Both the position numbers and the translations under genes were made by a program. Under the pieces are notes generated by a model. The model searched no databases. It was not told the DNA's origin and saw nothing but the letters and a program-made list of their open reading frames with translations. From the NCBI RefSeq assembly GCF_000365145.1, contig NW_008481811.1, positions 2,108,001-2,172,000 on the forward strand: DNA of 64,000 nt, given 5' to 3'. Position 1 is the first letter of the stretch; the number at the start of each line of letters is the position of its first letter. This document shows positions 33,451-42,617 of this stretch, piece after piece. The DNA comes from Cyphellophora europaea CBS 101466 (Eukaryota; Ascomycota; Eurotiomycetes; Chaetothyriales; Cyphellophoraceae).

Positions 33451-34264
33451 AAGCCGACCATTCAGCAGCTACAAGTGCTGTGATCCAATCGCCCAAGCCG
33501 CCCCTGGGTCATTGACCGATGCACCCAGTCACATGCGTAGCCAGTGAGTTCCAGTGGTTGCCGATGCCGAACTCCCATACAACCCCGGATCTCTTCGGTC
33601 AAGATACTATTCGCAAACAACCGAGACACGAGAAAGTCAGATCGTTCCAATGTTTTGCATCCAATGGCGCCTAAAGTATTCGACCAACGATTTTGCATCA
33701 GTCTCATTCTCGAGTGTCATACGGCAAAATGAGCAAATATGCCACAAACTGACAACCAAATCATGAAGAGCCCTCAGATCGCCAACAGCTCCCATATTTG
33801 CGGCCATGGTTGCCCATCACCATCTTTTCCCCTGTACGGTCACTCATTTACTTGACGGTCCAAACAAAGTTTTGGCCCACCGAGCACCAGTTCCGGAAGC
33901 TACGCGATCCAAGCGGCAACGGGGATGAGGCTTCCGGGTACGGGTGGCCCCCCGGGACGAACCCGGCACGACCCACAGTGGATGATGGGACAGAATATCC
34001 CACTCACTGGCTTTGTTTTCACTGCCTGGTTCCAGGCTCTGGACCCCGACACCCTGAGATGCGAAGAGGCGGTCTGCAGCAGGGTCCAAGGATGTATGAT
34101 TCTGTCGCGATCGTGTCGCATCCATGATGCGCAACGTCACCGATGTGCAGTAAGCACTAAACGGGTCTAGAATAAAGAAACGCAGGCCATACAATTACTG
34201 TATTGCCATGGGCTTTTCGGTTTTGTACTCCTCTCGTCCAAAGAGAACCCGAAAGCCAGCACAC
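33451..34264. other. Intergenic, nothing recognised
   Basis: About 810 bases up to the stop of the 327-residue protein gene. Overlapping short frames on both strands without domain or start support. Confidence 0.4.
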
Positions 34265-35248
34265 TCACTGATCGTCGAAGCTTATCAGCATGTCATCCGC
34301 GCCTGCGGTCTCCGTATCGAGTTCTTCTAGCTGCAAATCATGCACCCGTGCGAGAACGACTTGCGGCGTCGAGCTTCTGGTCGACTCGTCGGCTTTCTCT
34401 GATTCCTGTGCCGCTACTTCACCTCTATGCTCCTCGTCCTCCTCTTTCCCATCGTCCTCCTCACCCTCCTCATCATCACTGCCCTGTGCCATAGCAAGGT
34501 GGCGTGCTTTCGCCCTCAAGGTCTCGCCCACCATGACATCTTTTCTGACGTATTTCGACGCATTCCTGTCAAGAGAATAGTTGAACTTGACCACGTCGTA
34601 CGCCATCGCGAAAATCTCTGTTGCAGCCGTTGAGGCCTCAGAGCTCTGTTTCCGCTCAACAGAGCCTGAAACACCTATGCCGGGGTCCAGACCGGGGAGC
34701 GGGAGGCCTAACGCCGCGGAGAGCGGGACCTTGACGTCGACGCCAGAGGACCGTAGCTGCCCGTGCTCCCGGCTCCAGATGGTACCTTGCGTAGTGAGGA
34801 AACCGACGACAAAAAAAGCCTTCCCCCGTTTGGCGCCTTGTAGGAGCTGCCGCACGTCGTCTGCATACAGGGTGTTTTTCATTAGTTCCTCAAAGTACTG
34901 CTTGTGTTGCTTCAGCGAGTAGCGCTTGACCGTCTGACTCTCCAATGCCACTCTCTCGTCGTTCGTGCGAGCAAAGTTGATGCCAAAATAGTCCGAGAGA
35001 CTAACGGCCACGCTCGCGGAGGCGACGTTCTGCAGGAAATCTTTGCGGCTCATGGTGAGGCACGGCTCGGGTAGGATTGTCGGAATAATGTCCTGTGGGT
35101 TGTGCCGTTGTACCTCGCTGTTCAGCGGCTCCCTTGGTGCGAACCCCTGCAGGGGCAATTGAGGGTCCAAGACGACACGACCCATCATGCTCGCTACTTC
35201 GCGCTCGGGGCAGGTCTCGTCCAGGATGAAATAGCGCCGGCGAGCCAT
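34265..35248 (-). CDS. Uncharacterised 327-residue protein, candidate effector paired with CHAT-STAND gene
   Basis: Single exon. Residues 1-60 hold a block MMGRVVLDPQLP after a strand-like start. Residues 105-140 look helical (KQHKQYFEELMKNTLYADDV). Residues 143-225 alternate likely beta strands: KAFFVVGFLTTQGTIWS, VDVKVPLSAALGL, GIGVSGSVERK, EIFAMAYDVVKF. From about 256 to 290 the chain is strongly acidic (DDEEGEEDDGKEEDEE), then a short tail (VVLARVHDLQLEELD) ends the protein. A strand pair followed by a small/Ser-rich amphipathic stretch and another 'A-y-v-k-f' strand recalls gasdermin-type pore formers, and known fungal gasdermins often sit beside protease-NLR genes; this is a hypothesis, not a match I can prove. 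Its divergent neighbour is a CHAT protease receptor with 464 bases between starts. Confidence 0.72.
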   Translation of the reverse strand: MARRRYFILDETCPEREVASMMGRVVLDPQLPLQGFAPREPLNSEVQRHNPQDIIPTILPEPCLTMSRKDFLQNVASASVAVSLSDYFGINFARTNDERVALESQTVKRYSLKQHKQYFEELMKNTLYADDVRQLLQGAKRGKAFFVVGFLTTQGTIWSREHGQLRSSGVDVKVPLSAALGLPLPGLDPGIGVSGSVERKQSSEASTAATEIFAMAYDVVKFNYSLDRNASKYVRKDVMVGETLRAKARHLAMAQGSDDEEGEEDDGKEEDEEHRGEVAAQESEKADESTRSSTPQVVLARVHDLQLEELDTETAGADDMLISFDDQ

Positions 35249-35712
35249 CTCTGATCTATGCTTGGCTTCTGGTATGAACTATCGTCAGGATATGTCGTGG
35301 TCCGTACGAGGAAACAAGAGCGATGAAAAGTTGCTTCTCGTCACTTTCGCCAATGTCTGTGAATTCTGCGGGCGCTAGAACAGCCACAGTATTGGCATGA
35401 AGCATCGCCCCGTCTGGCCGGGAGTCTCTCGTATTTGCGGATTCCAGCGCTGCAAAAGGATTGGCGCGTAGGCATCGCCGAGCATACAACACGGAACACC
35501 ACTTCAGCTCGATCATTGGGAATCTTGAAGTCGTGCGTTTCAGCTCCATTGACAAGATCGATCAGTAACAAAAGCCGGCATCATCACAAAGCCCAACGAC
35601 AAGTCAAATCACTACCTTCCGTGACACCGATGGTCATTGGGGGCTAGGTGACTGCCTACTATAACTACATTTACATTGGGAAGAGACCAATGCTCGATGT
35701 TCGTATTACGCC
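35249..35712. promoter_or_regulatory. Shared divergent upstream region of the effector-like and CHAT genes
   Basis: 464 bases between the two start codons. Two overlapping minus-strand frames (about 35256-35571) lack a good ATG or end quickly; they may be UTR or an upstream exon that I cannot connect. Confidence 0.45.
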
Positions 35713-38700
35713 ATGGAACAAAAACAAGAGCATCACCTTGTGAAGATCGTCGAAAATCCCAGGAAAGACAGTGTGCTAGTTGCCTCAAGCTACAGCGTCA
35801 GCATCACTGTGGATGGTATTGAAGTTGCCAGTGGTCTAGAACTCGTGGACCCTTTCGATGATGAAGAAGAGAATGAATGCCGTTGGTATCTCGAGCGTTA
35901 TGCTACCCAATCACCATATTCGGCCTCGAGGAGCTCGGCCGTGCAAGATGCCCTGAAACATTATGCAAAGAACCTATCAGAACAACTACATCTGACACGG
36001 CATCTGCAGGATATCTGTGGAAGCCAGCAGCAAACTTCAGTGGTTCTCGAGATACTTGAAGCCAGTGACCGTGGTCCTACCTCTGTGTCTTCGATACATC
36101 AGCTACATTGGGAAGTTTTGGAGTCTCCGTCTGTCTGGCCTGCTTCGACACGACCTATCGTTACTGTTGTGAGACAGCTATATGGAGAGTCCCCTGCTTC
36201 TGGGCAGCTCAAGTCACCCCTAGAGTCGTATAACGTCGGACAGACTTTCAATATTCTACTTGTGGTTGCTCGGGACACGCGCCAACAAATGGAGGTTGAG
36301 CACGACCTGGCCATCCGACCACTACTCGATATCAAGGATGAGTTGGACAGTCTCGCAAATCACGTCAGAATCAATGTGGAGGTAGTGCGTCCGGGTACAT
36401 TTGGTGCTCTTCAGGATCACCTGGCAGCCTCCAAACGCCTTCGCGGCCGTAAGTATTACCACCTCGTACACTTTGATCTACACGGAAAAGTCAGAATCTC
36501 GAGCAAATCCAAGACCAAGACGGCATTCTTATATTTTGCGTCGGGGCTGAATGGAGAAATGCTAGTCCCAGTTCGAGCTCGTACAGTCGCGCGTCTACTA
36601 GCGGAAAACGACATTCCTATGGCGGTGCTGAATTCGTGCGAATCGGCCACGGCCAACAAAGGGGACGAAGCCAACCTTGCCCGGACTTTTGTGCACTGTG
36701 GGATTCGCAATGTGGTCGCTATGTCGTACACGATCCTCGCGGGTGCTGCTGCACTATTTCTGAGGATGTTCTATTTGTCGCTGCTCAAGGATCGGGTTAG
36801 TGCGATTGTCGCGGTGAGAAGGGCACGATCCGAAATCCGTACAAATTCTGTACGACCGTGCCGCTTTGGTCTCATGCGGCCAGTCCAAGATTGGTTTGTG
36901 CCGGTGGTCTACTGCCAGGCCAACAGTACATACGTCGCCTGGAGTGGACCCAGCTCTGCGAATTTGCGCATGGAAGCCTCGCCCAATACAGTCCTGGAGG
37001 AGAGATTCATCGGCAGGCAGCATGAGCAGCTGAGGCTGGAGACACTACTGACAAGATCGAACTTTGTCTATCTCTGGGGGCCTGCCGGTGTCGGTAAGAC
37101 ACTGCTGATCAGACACATGTCCAAGATATGGACGCAGACGGGGTTCTGCGACCAGTATACCTATGTTGACTTTGCGGATGCTTCTCAGGCTGAGACGATG
37201 CAGCTATTGGCTGGTTTTGCTTACGAATTTGCCCCAGAGGTCGCTAACCAAGTCCAACAAGCCTCACAGGATGCTCTTGCCGATATCTCGGTCGACAAAT
37301 ACTGGGCGAGGAAAGACCCAAAGCCTTGGAGCCGCAGACTCCTGGTTGTTGACGGCTTAGACATTCTGTGCTCTTCTACAGACGCCGGAGAGCCCTATCA
37401 AAGCAATAGAGACGACATTACTCTAGTTGTCAAGACCATTCTAACAAGTCTGTTAGAGCTCGCTTCCAATGATGTTGCTGTCACGATTGTCGTGATTGGT
37501 CGGCAAGCAGAACTTCAATGGTGTGAGGCGGTTCTACCAAGCAACAATCTGCCAGAGAAATTTGGCCTCTCTGGACTATGCTTGTCCGATGCTCTGGAAT
37601 ACGCCCAAGGAGTGGTGCGGTCATTTACCCCTCAGTATGCAATTCTGAACCGCAAAGATACCGATGTTCTCGAGCAATTGGTCCGATTGTTACAGTTCAA
37701 TCCACTAGCAATTCGAGTTGTCTTTCAATACATATGTCGCAGTGGCGTGCCGATACGAGCCGCATATGATATGGTGCATTTCGGCAGGATACCTATCTGC
37801 GATATGGAGCTCTCCCTGTCCTCTAGATTTGTTGACCATGATCTGAAAGTGTATTTACGAGGGGAGCAAGAAGGACTCAGCGCGCGAGTCTTCAGCTTCC
37901 TATCCATTTACTGGGTCCATTCCTTGAACCTGAAAGACTCGGCCCCAGACTCTCTGAAGCCAGCCTTCGAAGTTAAAGGTGTGAATTCGGAATCGATACG
38001 CCCAGAAATCCGCGATTTCTTTGCGAGTACTGGGAGATTCATGGAAGTGCTACTGCTTACACAAAATGTGGGCATTGAGAGGTCTTTGTCATTTGGCATT
38101 GACAGGGGCTTCTTCTCGGTGGATTCGTCTGGCGATATGAATTGGATCCATCCACTGTTCACAATCTTTGCCAGATCGCATACCTTCTTGGAATCAATCA
38201 GACAATCGTCTTTCCAGTCTACGGGACTTGTACATTTTCTGGACTGGTGCTACGATGATCAAGCTGGAACACAGCTTGATGATGCTGCATTGAAAGAGTG
38301 GTTCAAACTTTACGTCTCGGTCTTCGACTACACTTTAATTCATGTGGCTTATGGTATGTGCCTGGGCGGTATCAACAGCGCTAGGGCGGAGACTATCTAC
38401 AGGCCGCTCATGTACAACGTCATGACGGGTGCCCATCTCTGCTCATCCTCGAAGGGGATACTGTTGTCCGACCTGTGGCCAGACGAGACCTTCGGAGCAT
38501 TAGCGACGATCTATCCCAGTCTCTGCACTGACGGAGAAGCGGCCACAGTGGCCCTGGTATACGAACGGCTTCTTCGTCTGTTCCTCAAGCAGAATAACAG
38601 CATGGTAATACCGCCTCAGCATCAGCGGTTCATCTTCTATCTGAGCAACAGTCTGCACATCCTGCATAGAATGTTCCCAATCTCCCCGAACCAGGAGTCT

Positions 38701-40677
38701 ACCCTTCTGAAGCTCACTCGTGACATCATGCATGCAACGGAAAAGCGATACGGCTTGAATGGAAAGCTTTTCGATGCTTTCGCTCTTGCGGAATTCAATC
38801 ATGCTGGGAAGTTGCTTCAGATGGGCCATTTCGAGGAAGCGGATGCAACGTGGAGAGTTGTTGAAGAACAGAGGCGAAACCAAATCTCGTATCACAATAA
38901 TAAGGGCAAAAACAACCCTCCGATGGACAAAAGAGTTGTTCAGTATTTGATCGACGACGTCTCCGCCAAATACTCGGAGATACAAGGCGCTGCCATAAAA
39001 GTCGCAAGAATGACGGCTGCATTTCCAGGAGTAGAACAGGATGTCGACGCATTCCCTGCGCTCAATTCCATGTGGAAGGCCGTGAGAAAGATCTTCTCGC
39101 ACGGGCCCGGAAGCGAGACGGACTGTGCATCTAAGGTCGCTGCCGATGATTTAGCATTGATGATTCGACAGGCACAGTCTACTGGAATGCATGATATGGA
39201 GCTTCAGGGTCGATTCGTGAAATACCACGGAGACCTGTCAGCTTTCATCCATGCACAAGACGATCAAACACTTTCACTTCGGGATCTGGAAGAAGCGATC
39301 AACTTCAGTGATCCTAAGGCCACAGCTCAGCAACATGGCACGCTAATTAGAACTTGCATCAAGGAATTAGATATTGATGGCGCTCTCCTGCACCTCGATT
39401 CACTATTGGCGATCCACGCGAGCACGTTAGACGATACCACCGAAGTTCTGGCGTTAGTTGATATTCGGAAGCAAGAGCAAGCGCTGGTGGACTCGAAAGA
39501 CCAAACCACCTATCTCGCCCAAAGCATCGAGTCCCATATATTGATGCAACAGATGATAAGTGCAGCCCGGCGTCTGAGCACCTACAACATCGACGAAGTC
39601 CCTGCAGGCTTGAAAGGATATCTTGAATGTCTGAACGAAATGAGAAATGGACTGCACGTCATCTCACGACTTTCAATGTTCGACGACAATACCCCTGAAG
39701 AAGCCGAGACCATCAGATATGAACGCATGAAGATGCTGGCGAAGTTCTGGAAAACACCGACCAATGCAGATACGCCCGATCTTGAAACCGAGCTGACAAA
39801 GATGCAAGAGCACTATGAAGCCATGTCGACCGCCCTGAGTGCCGGTAACTACGATGAAGCAGATGCCAAACTCGACCAACTAGCAGAAATCTGCTCCCAG
39901 ATAACTTTCCCATCGATTGTTCCCGCAGAGATCGCAAAGCTTCGCGCAATAATTCTTCACGAACGTGAGCAAGTGGGAGTGCCAAAGGCCTACGACAAAG
40001 CTATTGACGACGAGGCATGGGAAGTCGCTCTCGAACGATTGCAAGAACTCAGAACCCTGCAACGTCTGGGAAAGTTTCCTACTTTGACAGTCGAGTCACT
40101 CAACGAAACCCGGCACGAACTGTGGGCACTTGCCTGGTCGAAGCTGGCCACAGCAGCCGGCAATAGTCTCGACGCGGGTGAGATTACGGTTGCGAACGAG
40201 ACTCTTCAAAGACTCCGCAGCCTGCATGGCTCAGAGCTCTTTGAGGACCAGCCTGCTAGCGACTATGAACAACAGGCACTGGCACTCGACTATCTCCGAG
40301 CGATCATATCAGTGAGTACCGAGCTCTCTCAGAACAACTTGAGCGAGGCCGGCTCTTTCGCTGAGGAGGCCATACGAGCATTTCATCTCAGCGGGCAGAC
40401 CGAGAGCTCCTCTTTGGCCTGGCTGTTCAAGGTCAAATGGTTGGCTGATTTGGTGCCCTATATGGCGAAGATGAGAGAAATTGCTACAACGGAAGATCAT
40501 GAGGAGGATGAGCTTACATTGGTAATTGGACAGCTCATGTTACATCTTGACGATGCACCGGAATTGGTTGATCGGCCGCTTTTGGAGTCGTTGGGCGGGA
40601 TACCCACGGTGTTGTTGGACTACTTCTCCAGCAGAGCGGATAGGTCCCAGCTGGATAATGAGGTTGGTGAGCAGTAG
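35713..40677 (+). CDS. CHAT protease - STAND NTPase - helical repeat protein (NLR-like)
   Basis: Single exon of 1654 residues. Residues about 150-400 form a CHAT caspase-like domain: the catalytic His is in HFDLHG (His257) and the Cys in LNSCES (Cys309), followed by the typical GIRNVVAMSYTI and FLRMFY segments. A STAND/NACHT-type NTPase follows: FIGRQHEQ linker near 436, Walker A GPAGVGKT at 456-463, Walker B LVVDGLD from 544, and a winged-helix-like region to about 750. The rest (about 800-1640) is almost wholly helical, with spaced pairs such as FNHAGKLLQMGHFEEADATW and ALSAGNYDEADAKLDQL, consistent with TPR-like repeats. This is the architecture of an intracellular receptor that oligomerises and switches on an N-terminal protease. 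All key catalytic residues appear intact. Likely partner or substrate: the divergent 327-residue protein. Confidence 0.9.
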   Translation: MEQKQEHHLVKIVENPRKDSVLVASSYSVSITVDGIEVASGLELVDPFDDEEENECRWYLERYATQSPYSASRSSAVQDALKHYAKNLSEQLHLTRHLQDICGSQQQTSVVLEILEASDRGPTSVSSIHQLHWEVLESPSVWPASTRPIVTVVRQLYGESPASGQLKSPLESYNVGQTFNILLVVARDTRQQMEVEHDLAIRPLLDIKDELDSLANHVRINVEVVRPGTFGALQDHLAASKRLRGRKYYHLVHFDLHGKVRISSKSKTKTAFLYFASGLNGEMLVPVRARTVARLLAENDIPMAVLNSCESATANKGDEANLARTFVHCGIRNVVAMSYTILAGAAALFLRMFYLSLLKDRVSAIVAVRRARSEIRTNSVRPCRFGLMRPVQDWFVPVVYCQANSTYVAWSGPSSANLRMEASPNTVLEERFIGRQHEQLRLETLLTRSNFVYLWGPAGVGKTLLIRHMSKIWTQTGFCDQYTYVDFADASQAETMQLLAGFAYEFAPEVANQVQQASQDALADISVDKYWARKDPKPWSRRLLVVDGLDILCSSTDAGEPYQSNRDDITLVVKTILTSLLELASNDVAVTIVVIGRQAELQWCEAVLPSNNLPEKFGLSGLCLSDALEYAQGVVRSFTPQYAILNRKDTDVLEQLVRLLQFNPLAIRVVFQYICRSGVPIRAAYDMVHFGRIPICDMELSLSSRFVDHDLKVYLRGEQEGLSARVFSFLSIYWVHSLNLKDSAPDSLKPAFEVKGVNSESIRPEIRDFFASTGRFMEVLLLTQNVGIERSLSFGIDRGFFSVDSSGDMNWIHPLFTIFARSHTFLESIRQSSFQSTGLVHFLDWCYDDQAGTQLDDAALKEWFKLYVSVFDYTLIHVAYGMCLGGINSARAETIYRPLMYNVMTGAHLCSSSKGILLSDLWPDETFGALATIYPSLCTDGEAATVALVYERLLRLFLKQNNSMVIPPQHQRFIFYLSNSLHILHRMFPISPNQESTLLKLTRDIMHATEKRYGLNGKLFDAFALAEFNHAGKLLQMGHFEEADATWRVVEEQRRNQISYHNNKGKNNPPMDKRVVQYLIDDVSAKYSEIQGAAIKVARMTAAFPGVEQDVDAFPALNSMWKAVRKIFSHGPGSETDCASKVAADDLALMIRQAQSTGMHDMELQGRFVKYHGDLSAFIHAQDDQTLSLRDLEEAINFSDPKATAQQHGTLIRTCIKELDIDGALLHLDSLLAIHASTLDDTTEVLALVDIRKQEQALVDSKDQTTYLAQSIESHILMQQMISAARRLSTYNIDEVPAGLKGYLECLNEMRNGLHVISRLSMFDDNTPEEAETIRYERMKMLAKFWKTPTNADTPDLETELTKMQEHYEAMSTALSAGNYDEADAKLDQLAEICSQITFPSIVPAEIAKLRAIILHEREQVGVPKAYDKAIDDEAWEVALERLQELRTLQRLGKFPTLTVESLNETRHELWALAWSKLATAAGNSLDAGEITVANETLQRLRSLHGSELFEDQPASDYEQQALALDYLRAIISVSTELSQNNLSEAGSFAEEAIRAFHLSGQTESSSLAWLFKVKWLADLVPYMAKMREIATTEDHEEDELTLVIGQLMLHLDDAPELVDRPLLESLGGIPTVLLDYFSSRADRSQLDNEVGEQ

Positions 40678-41070
40678 GTGCGCCGCTCCAATCAGACGAG
40701 GTGTAGGCTGGCCTGCCCCGTGCAATAGGTCTCCCCTAAAGCTTCAGTGCGCCTAAGCTTCGCTTGGGAAGCTTGACACTTTCAGCTCCAAAGTCTAATG
40801 CTGGAGGCTTCCTTGATGGATTTTACCTCGTGTTGTGTAGTGACGGGACTTGGGGAGATCTTACACGCTCTTCGTATTTTCGCCTATCTTGCATGGGCCA
40901 CAATGATCTGGAACGCTCCACCTGCAGGCCACTGAGCAAGACGGGGGCGATGACTTTGCTTCGGAGGCACCACGATCGAGCCAGTTCGCAGAAATTGGCA
41001 GTACTTGAAGCTGTGAAGTGTCGTACGCTTCAGTAAAACGATCTGACTGTCAACCAGCATTGAGACGACT
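40678..41070. other. Intergenic between CHAT gene and O-methyltransferase
   Basis: 393 bases. An inverted repeat (AAGCTTCGCTTGGGAAGCTT, about 40753-40774) lies just after the CHAT stop and might form a hairpin in the 3' UTR. Otherwise nothing seen; it should contain the methyltransferase promoter. Confidence 0.4.
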
Positions 41071-42396
41071 ATGGACACAACCGACGATTTAGAGAAGTTA
41101 GCTGAACAATGCTTGTCTTCAGCCAAGGCGATCAAGTCATTCCTCAAGGCCCAGGATCTACCATCACCTACCTTCGACCAGAACGGGCCGACCTCGTTTC
41201 CTCGCGTGCCACCCTCTCTTCAACAAGCGAGACTCGATTTGAGAGCATCCGCCAAGAGACTCCACGGTTTGATGAGAGAGCCTGAAGACTTTCTCATCCA
41301 TTCACCTCTTGAGAGTGTATGAGCTAGATCCAGGGTGCCGGGAGTGGTTGGCTGACTTGTACAGATCTATGATGTTTGTGCTTTACGCTATGTTGTGCGC
41401 TTCGATATCGCCCGTACGGTCCCGGTAACGGGTAGCATTGCATATGCTGAGCTCGCCCACAAAGCTGGTGTTGACGCCAACCAACTCCAGAGAATCATAC
41501 GGCAGACTGTTCAGACAAGGGTTTTCTACGAGCCTCAACCTGGTCATGTCGGACATACCGCAGCCTCAAAGTTGCTTCTCAACACTCGTGTCGTAGGTGC
41601 TTCTGCTTACATTGTTGACGATACGTTCCTCATAGCGTCAAGGATGGTTGAGGCTCTGGATAGATGGGGCCACGGCAGTCAGGAGCCCATCGAAGCAGCA
41701 TTCAATCATGCCTTCGGCACCGACAAGCCAATCTTCCAGTACTATGAGCAAGAGACTCTTCGCCGAGAGCGCTTCTCTTCCCTGATGAAACAGATTGGCA
41801 CGATGCATCTGATGTCAGTTGACCACGTTGCCACAAGCTTCAACTGGGCCAGCTTGGGGAAATGCACCATTGTCGACGTCGGAGGAAGCAACGGCCACTG
41901 CGCAGTCCCCATCGCACGTGCAAACCCACAAGCAACGATCGTCGTTCAAGATCTTCCAGAAATAGTGCAACACGCGCAAACGGCCGATGGAAACATCATC
42001 CCGCCCGACCTCCAGCGCCAGATCTCTTTCATGCCACACGACTTCTTTCAGCCTCAGCCTGTCCAGGGAGAGGCGTACTTTATCCGCCTGATCCTGCACG
42101 ACTACTCCGACAAGTACGCCGCGAAGATCCTGTCCGCACTCCTCCCGGCAATGAAGCGCGGGTCGCGCATCATCTTGATGGAGCAGATCCTGCCACCCGT
42201 CGGGGCGGCGCCGCCACCAATCGAACACTTTCTGAGAACCATGGATCTGGAGATGTGGGCCATCTTGAACGGGAAAGAGCGAGATCGCGACGATTTTGCG
42301 GCGCTGCTGGAGATGGTGGATTCAAGACTCGTCATTAAAAACGTGGTGAGCACGCTGGGAAGTTCTTTGAGTGTTATCGAGGTGCTACTGGAGTAG
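41071..42396 (+). CDS. SAM-dependent O-methyltransferase (secondary-metabolite type)
   Basis: 425 residues from 41071-41316 and 41365-42396. The 48-nt intron (41317-41364, GTATGA...ACAG, GCTGAC branch) joins PLES-IYDVCALRYVVRFDIA in frame. The N-terminal part is a winged-helix dimerisation region (YAELAHKAGVDANQLQRIIR), the C-terminal part a Rossmann methyltransferase with the SAM loop VDVGGSNGHCAVPIA, the acidic residue in VVQDLPEIV and the RLILHDYSD catalytic-region block. This is the class-II COMT-like fold seen in sterigmatocystin/aflatoxin-type O-methyltransferases. No polyketide or peptide synthase is next to it in the window, so the substrate is unknown. Confidence 0.92.
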
Positions 42397-42617
42397 GAAG
42401 GGGTGTAGGTTTGTGGTCATGCAGTTGTGTAACCATGTGTTTTACTACTTTTCGTACCATCTGCGTAGCGCTCCCTTGAAGAGAGCAGACACCGTGCTTT
42501 TCGAATGGGATCAAGGACTCAAGAAACGACAATGGATGGCGTCATCTTTTCGTGCCGTGAGATACGAGGTTTGACACACGTCTGCTGGTTGTACGAAGTA
42601 CCCAGGCGCGCCAGTGA

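Noticed and set aside
35256..35571. Two minus-strand frames between the effector-like and CHAT genes
   Set aside because: One has a usable ATG but no domain and ends 8 bases before the effector ATG; the other lacks an ATG. I could not join either to the effector gene by splice sites.
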